A DNA stretch of 64,000 bases from Edaphocola aurantiacus (lineage in GTDB: Bacteria; Bacteroidota; Bacteroidia; Chitinophagales; Chitinophagaceae). The DNA is taken from assembly GCF_019797745.1 (NCBI RefSeq), contig NZ_VOSI01000001.1, forward strand, positions 62,001-126,000, written 5' to 3'. Below the pieces are notes generated by a model. The model was not told the origin of the DNA and did no database searches. It was given only the letters and a program-made list of their open reading frames with translations. Of this stretch, positions 26,075-37,284 are shown piece by piece (the stretch's first letter is position 1; each line of letters starts with the position of its first letter). Made by a program: the position numbers and the translations under genes.

Positions 26075-27154
26075 TTATTGCTTCGGAAAAGCCGGATCGG
26101 CCTTCACTTCTTCAATCTGCAAAGTATGCCGGGCAGTATGCGCCGCCAGGAACAGGAAATTCTGATATCCGTCAGCCTTACCGGTAGGATAATCACTGAT
26201 GTGATTACGCAGATTGTCCAGGCTGGCACTTTGTATATATCCCGTTATGGCTTGCCTTGTCGTCATAAAAGCAGCCAGTGCCTCGGCTGTGCTGGCATAG
26301 TTGCCCACAGGCTGCAGCTCTTTCGGTGCCTTATACTTAGCCGAACGGTCGGTAATCATCTTGATAATATCTGCATCGGTGCTTTTTATTTCTGCCTTCC
26401 GCGCAGGCTTGTCCATATCTTTCTTGATATCAGCAAACATCTTCTTCTCTGTAGTAATAATATGCTCCAGGCATTGCGCCACAGACCATTTACCGCCACC
26501 GGGGCTAAAACTCATCTGTGCTGCGCTCAGACCAGACACCGCTTTCTCCAGGTTTGCAGTTGTCTGCCTGTAATAGCTTTCCAGAAAAGCTTTGCTGCCA
26601 TCGGCTGTAGTAGCCTGTGCTTCCAGGACTGTTTTTAATTTAGCCAGCCCTGTCTCCAGATCTTTACCAATCATTTCTTCCATATTCATAAACAGCATCA
26701 TCAGGTTCATAGGATAGTTCATATGTCCGCTGAAGCCCCAGGTAACCTTAGTCTGCCCTTCCCCGGCATCTGCTACAGTCATATAGGCCGGTTCTGTCGC
26801 TTCAAAAGGTTTATAAAAGCGCAGCTCATAATCGATACGCTCCCCTTCAGTAATCTTTTTGATCTCCTGCTCGCCGGTACCTACATCTTTATGATCACTT
26901 TCCCAGCGGGAGACAAAACCTACGGTGCCATCTGTACCGCGATAAGACTTCTTCATCGCCGGGTCCATACTGGCCCACTTACTATAGTTATCCTGATTTT
27001 TGAGGTAACGTATATAATCAAATACAGCCGCTTTGGGCTTCTTAATCACGACTTCCCGTGATACAGCATAATCTTTCTTTACAAATAAAGCCACCACTAG
27101 GGGTATGGCAATGATAATCAGTAGTGCAATCAGCACCTTGCGAAGTGTTTTCAT
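26075..27154 (-). CDS. SRPBCC (polyketide cyclase-like) domain fused to a DinB-family domain
   Basis: I start at the ATG at 27154 (MKTLRKVLIALLIIIAIPLVVALF), which gives an N-terminal membrane anchor or signal segment; the frame upstream lacks typical features. Residues 30-180 are an SRPBCC ligand-binding domain (SREVVIKKPKAAVFDYIRYLKN, TVGFVSRWESDHKDVGTGEQEI, VTWGFSGHMNYPMNLM). About 195-359 are a DinB/YfiT-like four-helix domain (SYYRQTTANLEKAVSGL, WSVAQCLEHIITTEKKMF, FLFLAAHTARHTLQIEEV) with the histidines of its metal site. Each domain is common alone in Bacteroidota; the fusion is less usual. Ligand and reaction are unknown. Confidence 0.82.
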   Translation of the reverse strand: MKTLRKVLIALLIIIAIPLVVALFVKKDYAVSREVVIKKPKAAVFDYIRYLKNQDNYSKWASMDPAMKKSYRGTDGTVGFVSRWESDHKDVGTGEQEIKKITEGERIDYELRFYKPFEATEPAYMTVADAGEGQTKVTWGFSGHMNYPMNLMMLFMNMEEMIGKDLETGLAKLKTVLEAQATTADGSKAFLESYYRQTTANLEKAVSGLSAAQMSFSPGGGKWSVAQCLEHIITTEKKMFADIKKDMDKPARKAEIKSTDADIIKMITDRSAKYKAPKELQPVGNYASTAEALAAFMTTRQAITGYIQSASLDNLRNHISDYPTGKADGYQNFLFLAAHTARHTLQIEEVKADPAFPKQ

Positions 27155-27280
27155 AATTTGTGATTTTATGTTGATAAATGAAATGACGGTATGAATGGCT
27201 AGTACATTACTATAACACGCTCCTGAAATCACATGCTAACACATAGTAAATATACACATTCGAACTGAAACAAAGGCGTG

Positions 27281-27333
27281 ATATATAAAAAAGGAGCGCG
27301 CCGGCTATGCCGGCGCGCTCCTTTTTTATATAT
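27281..27333. terminator. Perfect 25-bp terminator of the rpoBC unit
   Basis: Arms 27281-27305 and 27309-27333 pair perfectly around a 3-base loop, GC-rich inside and A/T-rich outside, ten bases past the rpoC stop. Confidence 0.9.
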
Positions 27334-27342
27334 CTGAATTGA

Positions 27343-30300
27343 TTACTCTTCTTCGTCAAATTCCAGAACCTCTCTGTTAGCCAGTAACAGTTCGTACTCT
27401 TCTTTAGAACCAACTACCATCTCATTCAGTTCACGCATACCAGTACCTGCAGGAATCAGACCACCAGTAATTACGTTCTCTTTCAGACCTGTCAGATCAT
27501 CGGCTTTACCGTTGATCGCAGCAGTAGACAATACTTTAGTTGTCTCCTGGAAGGAAGCTGCTGAGATCCAGCTTGGTACACCCAGCGACGCTTTGGTGAT
27601 ACCTTGCAGCAGTGGAGATGAAGTTGCCGGTACCGCATCGCGGAATTCTACCAGTTTCTTATCTGCTCTGCGCATCATGCTGTTCTCTTCACGGATCTCA
27701 CGCAGTGTAGTGATCTGACCAGCGCTGAATTTCTCAGAATCACCAGCATCAACAACTACTTTCTTATCAAAGATCCAGTCATTTTCATCCAGAATATCAT
27801 TCTTATCTACAGTATCATCTTCCAGGAAGCGGGTATCTCCAGGATCCTGAACAGATACTTTACGCATCATCTGGCGTACGATTACCTCGATGTGTTTATC
27901 GTTGATTTTTACCCCTTGTAAACGGTAAACCTCTTGAATTTCATTTACCAGGTATTCCTGTACCGCATTAGGTCCTTTGATCGCCAGGATATCGCTCGGA
28001 GTGATGGCACCATCAGACAGCGGATTACCCGCTTTGATAAAGTCACCATCCTGAACAGTGATCTGACGTGTCAGCGGCACCAGGTATTTTTTAACCATAC
28101 CCTCACGGCTTTCAACGATGATCTCACGGTTACCACGTTTGATGTTACCGAAGCTTACTACACCATCAATCTCTGCTACTACAGAAGGGTTAGACGGGTT
28201 ACGTGCTTCGAACAATTCGGTAACACGAGGAAGACCCCCGGTGATATCTTTGGAACGACCCATTACACGTGGTATCTTTACAATTACCTGACCGCTCTTC
28301 ACTCTGTCACCCATATTGATACCAATGTGTGAGCCAACCGGTAAGTTGTATGTTTTCACTTCTTTACCATTGATCAGGATAGAAGGAATTTTGTTTTTAT
28401 CTTTAGTCTCGATAACCACTTTCTCACGGTGACCTGTTTGCTCATCCGCTTCTTCACGGAAAGTGATACCTTCAATTACGTTCTCGAAATCTACTGTACC
28501 GTCGATCTCAGAGATGATAACGGCATTGAACGGATCCCATGAACAGATAATATCACCTTTCTTGATTTTCTGACCGTTTTTAACTTTCAGAATAGAACCG
28601 TAAGGGATGTTATGTGTGTTCATCAGGCGATCTTCTTCCAGATCCATTACACGCAGCTCACCGGTACGACCGATTACTACTTGTCCTTCTTCGCCTTCTT
28701 CAGTAATTGTTTTAACCGTACGCAGACCATCGAACTGAACGGTACCTTCGAACTTAGCGATTAAGTTAGACTCGATCGCTGAAGAGTTCGCTGTACCACC
28801 CACGTGGAAGGTACGTAATGTCAGCTGTGTACCCGGCTCACCGATTGATTGTGCAGCGATAATACCTACTGCATCACCTTTCTGAGTCATATAACCTGTA
28901 GCCAGGTTTTTACCGTAACACTTAGCACATACACCACGCTTAGCCTCACAAGTCAGTACAGAACGGATTTCAACGATTTCGATACCTGCTTCTTCGATAG
29001 CATTAGCGATATCTTCGTCAATTTCAATACCTGCATTAACGATCAGCTCTTCTGTGTGCGGATGATAAACATCGTGCAGTGAAGTACGACCCAGGATACG
29101 ATCGAACAATGGTTCTACGATCTCCTCGTTGTCTTTCAGTGCTGATGTAGCCAGACCACGTAATGTACCACAATCTTCACTGTTGATTACTACGTCCTGA
29201 GCAACGTCTACCAGACGACGGGTCAGATAACCCGCATCCGCCGTTTTCAGGGCCGTATCCGCAAGACCCTTACGGGCACCGTGCGTAGAGATGAAGTATT
29301 CTAATACCGACAGACCTGTTTTGAAGTTAGACAAGATCGGGTTCTCGATAATCTCAGAACCGCTTGAACCACTACGACGTGGTTTTGCCATCAGACCTCT
29401 CAGACCAGCCAGCTGTTTTACCTGTTGTTTAGAACCACGGGCTCCGGAATCCAGCATCATGTATACAGAGTTAAACCCTTGTTTATCATTAGCCATTTCG
29501 GTGATCAGTGTTTCAGTTACTCTCGTATCTACACGAGACCAGATATCGATGATCTGGTTGTAACGTTCGTTGTTTGTGATCAGACCCATGTTATAGTTAT
29601 CCCAAACCTCATCAACTTCTACCTGTGCATTCTCAACCAGTTTCTCTTTGATATCCGGAATGGTCAGGTCATTGATGTTGAACGATAAACCACCACGGAA
29701 GGCCGTACGGTATCCGATTTGCTTAATATCGTCCAGGAATCGAACGGTTTTAGGAATATTTGTATTTTTCAGGATTGCACCGATGATCTCACGCAGTGAT
29801 TTCTTCGTCAGCAGTGCATTTACATAACCGTTTTCTTTAGGTACAACCTGGTTGAACAGGACACGACCTACAGTTGTTTCGATCAGTTTACGCTCCAGCT
29901 GGCCATCTTTACCACGTACATCAGCTTTTACTCTGATCCACGCATGCAGGGCTACTCTACCTTCATTATGCGCGATGATTACTTCTTCAGCGCTATAGAA
30001 AGTCATGCCCTCACCTTTGATGGTCTCCTCTTCATTAGTCTTTTTACCTTTTGTCAAATAGTACAGACCTAATACCATGTCCTGAGAAGGCAGGGTGATT
30101 GGTGTACCATTCTGAGGGTTCAGGATGTTATGAGAAGCCAGCATCAGCATTTGTGCCTCGAGGATAGCCGCATTACTTAACGGTACGTGTACCGCCATCT
30201 GGTCACCATCGAAATCGGCATTGAACGCAGAACACACCAGAGGGTGTAACTGGATCGCTTTACCTTCGATCATACGTGGCTGGAAGGCCTGGATAGATAA

Positions 30301-31665
30301 TCTGTGCAGCGTTGGGGCACGGTTTAACATTACCGGGTGACCTTTCAGTACGTTTTCAAGGATATCCCAAACTACCGCTTCTTTACGCTCAACCAGTTTC
30401 TTAGCTGATTTTACGGTTTTAACGATACCTCTTTCTATTAATTTACGGATAATGAACGGTTTGAATAACTCAGCCGCCATATCTTTAGGAATACCACACT
30501 CATGTAACTGCATTTCAGGTCCTACTACGATAACCGAACGACCAGAATAGTCAACACGTTTACCTAATAAGTTCTGACGGAAACGACCTTGTTTACCTTT
30601 CAGTACATCTGATAATGATTTCAGTGCACGGCCACCTTCTGCCTTAACCGCATTTGATTTACGGCTGTTATCGAACAGAGAGTCTACCGCTTCCTGTAAC
30701 ATACGTTTTTCGTTACGCAGGATTACTTCCGGTGCTTTGATCTCTAACAAACGTTTCAGACGATTGTTACGGATAATCACACGGCGATACAGGTCATTCA
30801 GGTCAGAAGACGCAAAACGGCCACCATCCAGAGGTACTAACGGACGCAGTTCCGGTGGAATGATCGGCAGATACTGCATTACCATCCACTCCGGTTTGTT
30901 TTCGATACGGGTATTAGCATCACGGAATGCTTCTACCACGCTCAGGCGTTTCAGCGCCTCTTGCTTACGTTGCTGAGAAGTTTCGTTCGCAGCGGCAGCA
31001 CGCAGCTCGTAAGATAAAGAATCCAGATCCAGACGGCCCAACAGATCCTGAACTGCTTCAGCACCCATTTTAGCTACGAATTTATTAGGATCTTCATCCG
31101 GCAGGTATTGATTTTCTTTAGACAGTGCGTCCTGGATATCCAGGTACTCGTCTTCAGACAATAATTGCAGGTATGTTTTTTCGCTGTCTTTTAAGTTTAA
31201 TTTCTGACGGATCATTTCTTCCGCCTCGCCTGCCTGAATTACTACATAACGTTCGTAGTAAACAATGCTTTCCAGTTTTTTAGAGCTGGAACCTAACAGG
31301 TAACCAATTTTATTCGGTAATGATTTGAAATACCAGATGTGCACGATAGGGACAACCAGTTTCAGGTGACCCATACGCTCACGACGTACTTTCTTTTCAG
31401 TAACTTCTACACCACAACGGTCACAAACGATACCCTTATAACGGATACGCTTGTACTTTCCACAATAACATTCGTAGTCTTTTACTGGTCCGAAAATCTT
31501 CTCACAGAACAGACCGTCGCGCTCAGGCTTATAAGTACGGTAGTTGATCGTTTCCGGTTTTAATACTTCACCGTAAGAGCGATCCAGGATAGCATCCGGA
31601 GAAGCAAGGCTAATCGTAATCTTGTCGAAACCCGATTTTGGGCGATTATCTTTCTTTATTGCCAT
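27343..31665 (-). CDS. rpoC: DNA-directed RNA polymerase subunit beta'
   Basis: The largest core RNA polymerase subunit, 1440 residues, as expected for Bacteroidota. The N-terminal zinc finger [19 protein letters not shown] is near residues 66-85, the catalytic magnesium loop [12 protein letters not shown] near 480, and the second zinc site ([13 protein letters not shown]) near 910. The trigger-loop region [20 protein letters not shown] and the sandwich-barrel hybrid motifs follow. It lies 123 bases downstream of rpoB on the same strand, with a hairpin between them, and ends at a perfect 25-bp terminator. Confidence 0.98.
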   Translation of the reverse strand: MAIKKDNRPKSGFDKITISLASPDAILDRSYGEVLKPETINYRTYKPERDGLFCEKIFGPVKDYECYCGKYKRIRYKGIVCDRCGVEVTEKKVRRERMGHLKLVVPIVHIWYFKSLPNKIGYLLGSSSKKLESIVYYERYVVIQAGEAEEMIRQKLNLKDSEKTYLQLLSEDEYLDIQDALSKENQYLPDEDPNKFVAKMGAEAVQDLLGRLDLDSLSYELRAAAANETSQQRKQEALKRLSVVEAFRDANTRIENKPEWMVMQYLPIIPPELRPLVPLDGGRFASSDLNDLYRRVIIRNNRLKRLLEIKAPEVILRNEKRMLQEAVDSLFDNSRKSNAVKAEGGRALKSLSDVLKGKQGRFRQNLLGKRVDYSGRSVIVVGPEMQLHECGIPKDMAAELFKPFIIRKLIERGIVKTVKSAKKLVERKEAVVWDILENVLKGHPVMLNRAPTLHRLSIQAFQPRMIEGKAIQLHPLVCSAFNADFDGDQMAVHVPLSNAAILEAQMLMLASHNILNPQNGTPITLPSQDMVLGLYYLTKGKKTNEEETIKGEGMTFYSAEEVIIAHNEGRVALHAWIRVKADVRGKDGQLERKLIETTVGRVLFNQVVPKENGYVNALLTKKSLREIIGAILKNTNIPKTVRFLDDIKQIGYRTAFRGGLSFNINDLTIPDIKEKLVENAQVEVDEVWDNYNMGLITNNERYNQIIDIWSRVDTRVTETLITEMANDKQGFNSVYMMLDSGARGSKQQVKQLAGLRGLMAKPRRSGSSGSEIIENPILSNFKTGLSVLEYFISTHGARKGLADTALKTADAGYLTRRLVDVAQDVVINSEDCGTLRGLATSALKDNEEIVEPLFDRILGRTSLHDVYHPHTEELIVNAGIEIDEDIANAIEEAGIEIVEIRSVLTCEAKRGVCAKCYGKNLATGYMTQKGDAVGIIAAQSIGEPGTQLTLRTFHVGGTANSSAIESNLIAKFEGTVQFDGLRTVKTITEEGEEGQVVIGRTGELRVMDLEEDRLMNTHNIPYGSILKVKNGQKIKKGDIICSWDPFNAVIISEIDGTVDFENVIEGITFREEADEQTGHREKVVIETKDKNKIPSILINGKEVKTYNLPVGSHIGINMGDRVKSGQVIVKIPRVMGRSKDITGGLPRVTELFEARNPSNPSVVAEIDGVVSFGNIKRGNREIIVESREGMVKKYLVPLTRQITVQDGDFIKAGNPLSDGAITPSDILAIKGPNAVQEYLVNEIQEVYRLQGVKINDKHIEVIVRQMMRKVSVQDPGDTRFLEDDTVDKNDILDENDWIFDKKVVVDAGDSEKFSAGQITTLREIREENSMMRRADKKLVEFRDAVPATSSPLLQGITKASLGVPSWISAASFQETTKVLSTAAINGKADDLTGLKENVITGGLIPAGTGMRELNEMVVGSKEEYELLLANREVLEFDEEE

Positions 31666-31749
31666 TTTTTATTTGAATTGAAGCGTGGAACAGTTATTCC
31701 TTGCTTTAATTATTAAATATTTTTTGTTGTTAAAAGTAAGGGTATTAAG

Positions 31750-31781
31750 ATACGGCGGATGCGGAATCGTACCCGCCGTAT
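31750..31781 (-). other. Hairpin in the rpoB-rpoC intercistronic gap
   Basis: A 9-bp perfect stem (31750-31758 with 31773-31781) with a 14-base loop lies just after the rpoB stop. It could be a processing or stability element, or a partial terminator. There is no strong T-run. Confidence 0.5.
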
Positions 31782-31788
31782 TTATAAC

Positions 31789-34700
31789 TTAGTTCTTACT
31801 TTCATTGTTCTCGAAGGTCAGTTCCAGACCCAGACCTCTCAGCTCGTGTATCAATACGTTGAAGGATTCCGGAGTACCCGCTTTAGGGATATTATCTCCT
31901 TTCACAATCGCTTCGTACGTTTTCGCACGACCTACGATATCATCCGATTTGATCGTCAGTAACTCCTGCAGGATGTTAGATGCACCGTATGCTTCCAGTG
32001 CCCATACCTCCATCTCACCGAAACGCTGACCACCGAACTGGGCTTTACCACCCAATGGCTGCTGTGTGATGAGTGAGTATGGTCCGATAGAACGGGCGTG
32101 CATCTTATCATCAACCATGTGATGCAGTTTGATCATATAGATGATACCAACTGTAGCTTTCTGGTCAAAGCGCTCACCGGTTTCACCATCATACAGATAA
32201 GTGTGACCGAAGCTAGGTAAACCAGCTTCATCGATCAGGCCTTTGATTTCATCTACAGAAGCACCGTCAAAGATTGGAGTAGCGAAGTTCAGACCCAGTT
32301 TTTCACCTGCCCATCCTAAGATCGTTTCATAGATCTGGCCAAGGTTCATACGGGAAGGTACCCCCAGTGGGTTCAGAACGATATCTACCGGTGTACCATC
32401 TTCCAGGAACGGCATATCTTCTGCACGTACGATACGGGATACGATACCTTTGTTACCGTGACGACCCGCCATCTTATCACCTACTTTCAGCTTACGCTTG
32501 ATCGCCATGTATACTTTCGCCAGTTTCAATACACCTGTTGGTAACTCATCACCGATAGACAGATTGAACTTCTCACGTTTGTAACGACCCAGCTCTTCGT
32601 TATATTTAATATTATAGTTGTGTAACAACTGGTTTACCAGATCATCTGTTTCTTCTTCGTTAGTCCATCCTAATGGATTTACGTTCTGGAAGTCAACAGA
32701 GTTCAGTACTTTAGAACTGAATTTACCACCTTTACTGATTACAGGCTCACCGTATGTATTGGTAACACCGGCAGAAGCTTTATCAGCCAGTAAGATCTGC
32801 AGTTTTTCCAGTAACAGTTTTTTCACGGCTTCAGCATTCTCTCCGTGTACTTTTTCAATTTTTTCCAGATCGCTCTTCTCTCTCAGTTTCTGAGATTTAT
32901 CTTTCTTAGCTCTTTGGAATAATTGTTTTCCGATGATTACACCATCAGTGCTCGGAGGTGCTTTCAGAGAAGCATCTTTCGCATCACCGGCTTTATCACC
33001 GAAGATCGCACGTAACAGTTTCTCTTCAGGAGTAGGATCAGATTCTCCTTTAGGAGTGATCTTACCGATCATGATATCACCTTCTTTTACATGCGCACCG
33101 ATACGGATAATACCATTTTCATCCAGGTCTTTAGTCGCATCTTCAGAGATGTTAGGGATATCTGAAGTCAGTTCTTCTTCACCTAATTTAGTCGCACGTA
33201 CTTCCAGTTCATACTCATCAACGTGAATAGAAGTGAATAAGTCCTCACGAACTACTTTTTCATTAATTACGATCGCATCCTCGAAGTTGTACCCTTTCCA
33301 AGGCATGAATGCTACTTTCAGGTTGCGGCCCAGTGCCAGCTCACCTTTCTGTGTTGCATAACCTTCAGTCAGGAAGTCACCCGCTACCACTTTCTGATTT
33401 TTGCGTACAGCAGGCTTCAGGGTGATAGAAGTACTTTGGTTCGTTTTACGGTATTTGATCAGTTTATATACTTTCAGATCGTCTTCGAAAGATACCAGAC
33501 GTTGTTTGTCTGTACGATCGTAACGAACGTGAATTTCGTTTGCATCTACATATTCTACCACACCGGTACCTTCTGCATGAATTTGCGTACGGGCATCGCG
33601 GGCAGCTTTTGCTTCCAGACCGGTACCAACGATAGGCGCCTGAGGGCGGATCAGTGGTACAGCCTGACGTTGCATGTTTGATCCCATCAACGCACGGTTG
33701 GCATCATCATGCTCCAGGAACGGAATCAGAGATGCTGACAGACCTACGATCTGGTTAGGAGCGACGTCCATGTACTGAACCTCTTCTCTTTCCAGGATAG
33801 GGAAGTCACCTGTTTCACGGGATTTGATTTTATCTTCAGCGAAGCTTCCTTTGTCATCCAGAGGAACGTTCGCCTGTGCAATTTTTTTATCATCTTCCTC
33901 TTCCGCACTCAGATAAATCTGGTGTTTCAGATCTACTTTACCATTATCAACTTTACGATAAGGTGTTTCGATGAAGCCCATATCATTGATCTTAGCATGC
34001 ACACACAGTGTAGAGATCAGACCGATGTTTGGACCCTCTGGAGTTTCAATGGTACACAGACGGCCATAGTGAGAGTAGTGAACGTCACGTACCTCGAAGC
34101 CGGCTCTTTCACGAGACAGACCACCTGGTCCGAGTGCAGAGATACGACGCTTGTGCGTGATCTCAGACAGCGGGTTGGTCTGATCCAGGAACTGAGATAA
34201 CTGAGATGTACCGAAGAAAGAGTTGATTACAGAAGACAGTGTTCTCGCATTGATCAGATCGATCGGAGTGAACACCTCATTATCACGAACATTCATACGC
34301 TCACGGATGGTACGTGCCATACGGCTCAGACCTACACCGAATTGTGCATATAATTGCTCACCTACTGTACGTACACGACGGTTGCTCAGGTGATCGATAT
34401 CATCGATCTCTGCTTTACCGTTAGACAGGCGTACCAGGTATTTAATGATAGCAATGATATCTTCTTTGCTCAATACTTTTTTAGTATTGCTCTGATCCAT
34501 CTCCAGTTTACGGTTGATCTTGTAGCGACCTACTTCACCCAGATCATAACGTTTGTCAGAGAAGAACAGTTTTTCGATGATACCGCGGGCGGTTTCATCA
34601 TCCGGTGCATCACTACCACGTAACTGACGGTAGATATGTTGTACCGCTTCCAGCTCAGAGTTGGAAGTATCTTTATTTAAAGTGTTGTAGATGATAGAGT

Positions 34701-35619
34701 AATCACCGCTCAACTCTTCTTTTTGAATGTAGATAGAATCTACACCCATTTCCAGGATAGAATCGATATATTCTTCATCCAGAACGCTGTCACGCTCCAG
34801 GATAACTTCGTTACGCTCGATAGAAACAACTTCACCGGTATCTTCATCCACGAAGTCTTCTGTCCAGGTGCGCAGTACGCGCTCTGCCAGACGACGACCG
34901 ATATTAGCCTGCAGTGATTTTCTGTCTGCTTTTACCTGATCAGCCATACCGAACAGGTTCAGGATGTCTTTATCATTTTCGAAACCGATAGAACGCAGTA
35001 AGGTAGTAACCGGGAATTTCTTCTTACGGTCGATGTACGCATACATTACGTTATTGATATCTGTTGCGAACTCCATCCATGCACCTTTAAACGGAATTAC
35101 ACGGGCAGAGTAAATTTTGGTACCATTAGGGTGTGTACTCTGACCAAAGAATACACCAGGAGAACGGTGCAGCTGAGATACGACAACGCGCTCAGCACCA
35201 TTGATCACGAAAGTACCCTGTGGGGTCATGTATGGGATATTACCCAGGAACACATCCTGAACAATAGTTTCAAAATCTACGTGCTCCTCATCGTTACAAC
35301 TCAGACGCAGCTTAGCTTTTAACGGCACGGAATACGTAAGTCCGCGATCCATACACTCTTCGATAGAGTAACGTGGCGGATCGATGAAGTAGTCCAGGAA
35401 TTCCAGCACGAAGATGTTGCGGGTATCCGTAATCGGGAAGTTCTCCTTGAATACGCGGAACAAACCTTCGTTGTCACGCTTATCAGGCGTGGTTTCCAAT
35501 TGGAAGAAATCCTGGAATGATTGCAGCTGAATGGCTAACAGATCGGGCGTCTCCGCTACATCGTGTATCTTTGCAAAGTTAACACGACCCGACTGTGTGC
35601 GTTTTAATTGTTTCGACAT
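31789..35619 (-). CDS. rpoB: DNA-directed RNA polymerase subunit beta
   Basis: Core RNA polymerase beta subunit. I start at the ATG at 35619 ([20 protein letters not shown]), giving 1276 residues; the in-frame ATG at 35664 adds 15 atypical residues. The rifampicin-binding region ([20 protein letters not shown], then RISALGPGG) has the residues of sensitive enzymes at the classic positions. The C-terminal [18 protein letters not shown] and [11 protein letters not shown] motifs are present. The gene is not preceded by rplJ/rplL as in most bacteria; instead a divergent GNAT gene lies upstream. A promoter about 150 bases upstream implies a 140-base leader. Confidence 0.98.
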   Translation of the reverse strand: MSKQLKRTQSGRVNFAKIHDVAETPDLLAIQLQSFQDFFQLETTPDKRDNEGLFRVFKENFPITDTRNIFVLEFLDYFIDPPRYSIEECMDRGLTYSVPLKAKLRLSCNDEEHVDFETIVQDVFLGNIPYMTPQGTFVINGAERVVVSQLHRSPGVFFGQSTHPNGTKIYSARVIPFKGAWMEFATDINNVMYAYIDRKKKFPVTTLLRSIGFENDKDILNLFGMADQVKADRKSLQANIGRRLAERVLRTWTEDFVDEDTGEVVSIERNEVILERDSVLDEEYIDSILEMGVDSIYIQKEELSGDYSIIYNTLNKDTSNSELEAVQHIYRQLRGSDAPDDETARGIIEKLFFSDKRYDLGEVGRYKINRKLEMDQSNTKKVLSKEDIIAIIKYLVRLSNGKAEIDDIDHLSNRRVRTVGEQLYAQFGVGLSRMARTIRERMNVRDNEVFTPIDLINARTLSSVINSFFGTSQLSQFLDQTNPLSEITHKRRISALGPGGLSRERAGFEVRDVHYSHYGRLCTIETPEGPNIGLISTLCVHAKINDMGFIETPYRKVDNGKVDLKHQIYLSAEEEDDKKIAQANVPLDDKGSFAEDKIKSRETGDFPILEREEVQYMDVAPNQIVGLSASLIPFLEHDDANRALMGSNMQRQAVPLIRPQAPIVGTGLEAKAARDARTQIHAEGTGVVEYVDANEIHVRYDRTDKQRLVSFEDDLKVYKLIKYRKTNQSTSITLKPAVRKNQKVVAGDFLTEGYATQKGELALGRNLKVAFMPWKGYNFEDAIVINEKVVREDLFTSIHVDEYELEVRATKLGEEELTSDIPNISEDATKDLDENGIIRIGAHVKEGDIMIGKITPKGESDPTPEEKLLRAIFGDKAGDAKDASLKAPPSTDGVIIGKQLFQRAKKDKSQKLREKSDLEKIEKVHGENAEAVKKLLLEKLQILLADKASAGVTNTYGEPVISKGGKFSSKVLNSVDFQNVNPLGWTNEEETDDLVNQLLHNYNIKYNEELGRYKREKFNLSIGDELPTGVLKLAKVYMAIKRKLKVGDKMAGRHGNKGIVSRIVRAEDMPFLEDGTPVDIVLNPLGVPSRMNLGQIYETILGWAGEKLGLNFATPIFDGASVDEIKGLIDEAGLPSFGHTYLYDGETGERFDQKATVGIIYMIKLHHMVDDKMHARSIGPYSLITQQPLGGKAQFGGQRFGEMEVWALEAYGASNILQELLTIKSDDIVGRAKTYEAIVKGDNIPKAGTPESFNVLIHELRGLGLELTFENNESKN

Positions 35620-35767
35620 AAGTAATCTAAACCAATTTATTGGGTATAAACAGAAAAATCCCATCCAAAAAAGATGTCCTTTTTGAACAGGTTTAACAAT
35701 AAAATTTAATAAGTATTTTGATCAAGTTGATATTGCACGTACGTTTTCCTCTGTTTAGAGAGGACTG

Positions 35768-35798
35768 CAAAGATACGACCATAAGATGAATTGACCAA
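35768..35798 (-). promoter_or_regulatory. Bacteroidota-type promoter of rpoB
   Basis: On the minus strand TTG (35798-35796) is 20 bases before TATCTTTG (35775-35768), an exact TAnnTTTG element. It implies that rpoBC is transcribed separately from the ribosomal protein genes. Confidence 0.7.
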
Positions 35799-35817
35799 TT
35801 TTTCTAAAATATTTTTG
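35791..35817 (+). promoter_or_regulatory. Divergent promoter toward the GNAT gene
   Basis: TTG (35791-35793) and TATTTTTG (35810-35817), 16 bases apart, point to the gene at 35915. Its -33 region is adjacent to that of the rpoB promoter, so the two may compete. Confidence 0.5.
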
Positions 35818-35914
35818 GATTTTCGGAAATTTAACATTTTGTTTTGTTAATAGATTTATAAAAACACACGATTTAACTAGATTTTATATAATTATTTGTT
35901 AAAAATATTAGAAT

Positions 35915-36409
35915 ATGCTCCATTTCAGCACCGCGCAGCCCGAACATCTTCATTTCATAAACCGCGTTTATAACGACAGTATACCTGCCGGACTGGCCAC
36001 TGCCGACACAGAACCACTACCCTTTTCTGCCCGTGAAGAGTGGTATGAAGCGCACCAGAAAAGTGACCGCCCCGTATGGATCTTACTCAATGAAGCCGGT
36101 GAGTCTGCTGGCTGGCTCAGCCTCAGCAATTTTTATGGACGCCCCGCTTACCGCAACACCGCCGAAGTGAGTATGTACATTGCAAATGAACACCAGGGCA
36201 AAGGATATGGCAAGATGGCGCTGAACCAGCTTATGGAAATGGCGCCGGAACTGGGCATTTCCAACCTGCTGGGCTTTATCTTTGCACATAACGAACCTAG
36301 CCTCAAACTCTTTACCAGGGCGGGCTTTGAAGAATGGGGCCGCCTGCCGGAAATAGCACATATGCCACAGGCTAAGCGCACACTGGTCATACTGGGTAAA
36401 AAGATATAA
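35915..36409 (+). CDS. GNAT family N-acetyltransferase (phosphinothricin acetyltransferase-like)
   Basis: A 164-residue acetyl-CoA-dependent acetyltransferase. The N-terminal part (LHFINRVYNDSIPAGLATADTEP) and the stretch FYGRPAYRNTAEVSMYIANEHQGKGYGKMAL, which includes the acetyl-CoA-binding (Q/R)xxGxG/A loop at about residues 90-97, are typical of the bar/pat-like branch. A late LLGFIFAHNEPSLKLFTRAGFEEWG motif is also present. The true substrate is an amine not predictable from sequence. It is divergent from rpoB and is followed 56 bases later by menG, which has its own -7 element. Confidence 0.88.
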   Translation: MLHFSTAQPEHLHFINRVYNDSIPAGLATADTEPLPFSAREEWYEAHQKSDRPVWILLNEAGESAGWLSLSNFYGRPAYRNTAEVSMYIANEHQGKGYGKMALNQLMEMAPELGISNLLGFIFAHNEPSLKLFTRAGFEEWGRLPEIAHMPQAKRTLVILGKKI

Positions 36410-36447
36410 ACCCATCACTTTTATCGCGTTTCAAATCAATATCTTAC

Positions 36448-36455
36448 TATCTTTG
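36448..36455 (+). promoter_or_regulatory. -7 element of menG
   Basis: TATCTTTG is an exact TAnnTTTG match only 11 bases before the menG ATG, which would give a very short leader. The -33 region is weak (TTTC about 16 bases upstream). Confidence 0.5.
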
Positions 36456-36465
36456 TGCCCACATT

Positions 36466-37203
36466 ATGGACAATTCAAGAAAAATGGTAGTACCCCTGCC
36501 CGAATCTGATCTCAATAAAAAAGAACAAGTTGCCGGCATGTTTGACCGTATCGCCGGTAAATATGACTTCCTGAACCACTTACTGTCTTTAGGCATTGAT
36601 AAAGGCTGGAGAAAGAAAGCCATTCGCTCTATTGAACCGATACAGCCTAAACAGATCCTGGATGTGGCTACCGGTACCGGTGATTTTGCTATTGCCTGCC
36701 TGGCCATCAGTCCGGACAAAGTAACGGGCGTAGACATCTCTGAAGGGATGCTGGCTGTAGGTCGTACCAAAATGAAGGAGAAGCAGCTGGAAGATAAGAT
36801 CAGCCTGATGTACGGAGATAGTGAGCAATTGCCTTTTGAAGATAGTAGTTTTGATGCCATTACCTGCGCCTACGGTGTACGTAATTTTGAAAACCTGGAG
36901 AAAGGTTTGAGCCAGATGCAGCGCGTACTGCGCTCCGGTGGACGCCTGGCCATACTGGAGTTTTCGCATCCGAAAAAATTCCCGTTCCGTCAGCTGTATA
37001 AGTTCTACTTCCGGTACATTTTACCGACCATCGGTAAAGCCGTATCCAAAGATGCTACAGCATACACTTATTTACCACAGAGCGTTGCGGCCTTCCCTGA
37101 AGGACAGGATTTCCTTAAGATCCTGACCAAATGCGGCTTTAAGCAAGTAAAAGCACGCCCGCTGACATTTGGCATTACCACGCTGTATACCGCTGAGAAA
37201 TAA
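36466..37203 (+). CDS. menG: Demethylmenaquinone methyltransferase
   Basis: A SAM-dependent methyltransferase of the UbiE/MenG family (245 residues) that makes menaquinone in the last step. The family signature MFDRIAGKYDFLNHLLSLGIDKGWR is at about 25-49, the SAM-binding ILDVATGTGDFAI at about 64-76, and YGVRNFENLEKGL at about 135-147. Bacteroidota respire with menaquinone, so menG is preferred over the ubiquinone role. The gene directly precedes the PorT-like gene, an adjacency I know from other Bacteroidota. Confidence 0.95.
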   Translation: MDNSRKMVVPLPESDLNKKEQVAGMFDRIAGKYDFLNHLLSLGIDKGWRKKAIRSIEPIQPKQILDVATGTGDFAIACLAISPDKVTGVDISEGMLAVGRTKMKEKQLEDKISLMYGDSEQLPFEDSSFDAITCAYGVRNFENLEKGLSQMQRVLRSGGRLAILEFSHPKKFPFRQLYKFYFRYILPTIGKAVSKDATAYTYLPQSVAAFPEGQDFLKILTKCGFKQVKARPLTFGITTLYTAEK

Positions 37204-37284
37204 AAAGAAAACAGTATATTTACCCTGTTATAACAGATACTAAAGCCTCGTCGGCTTTCGTTTTTACCATACACTGAACGTATA

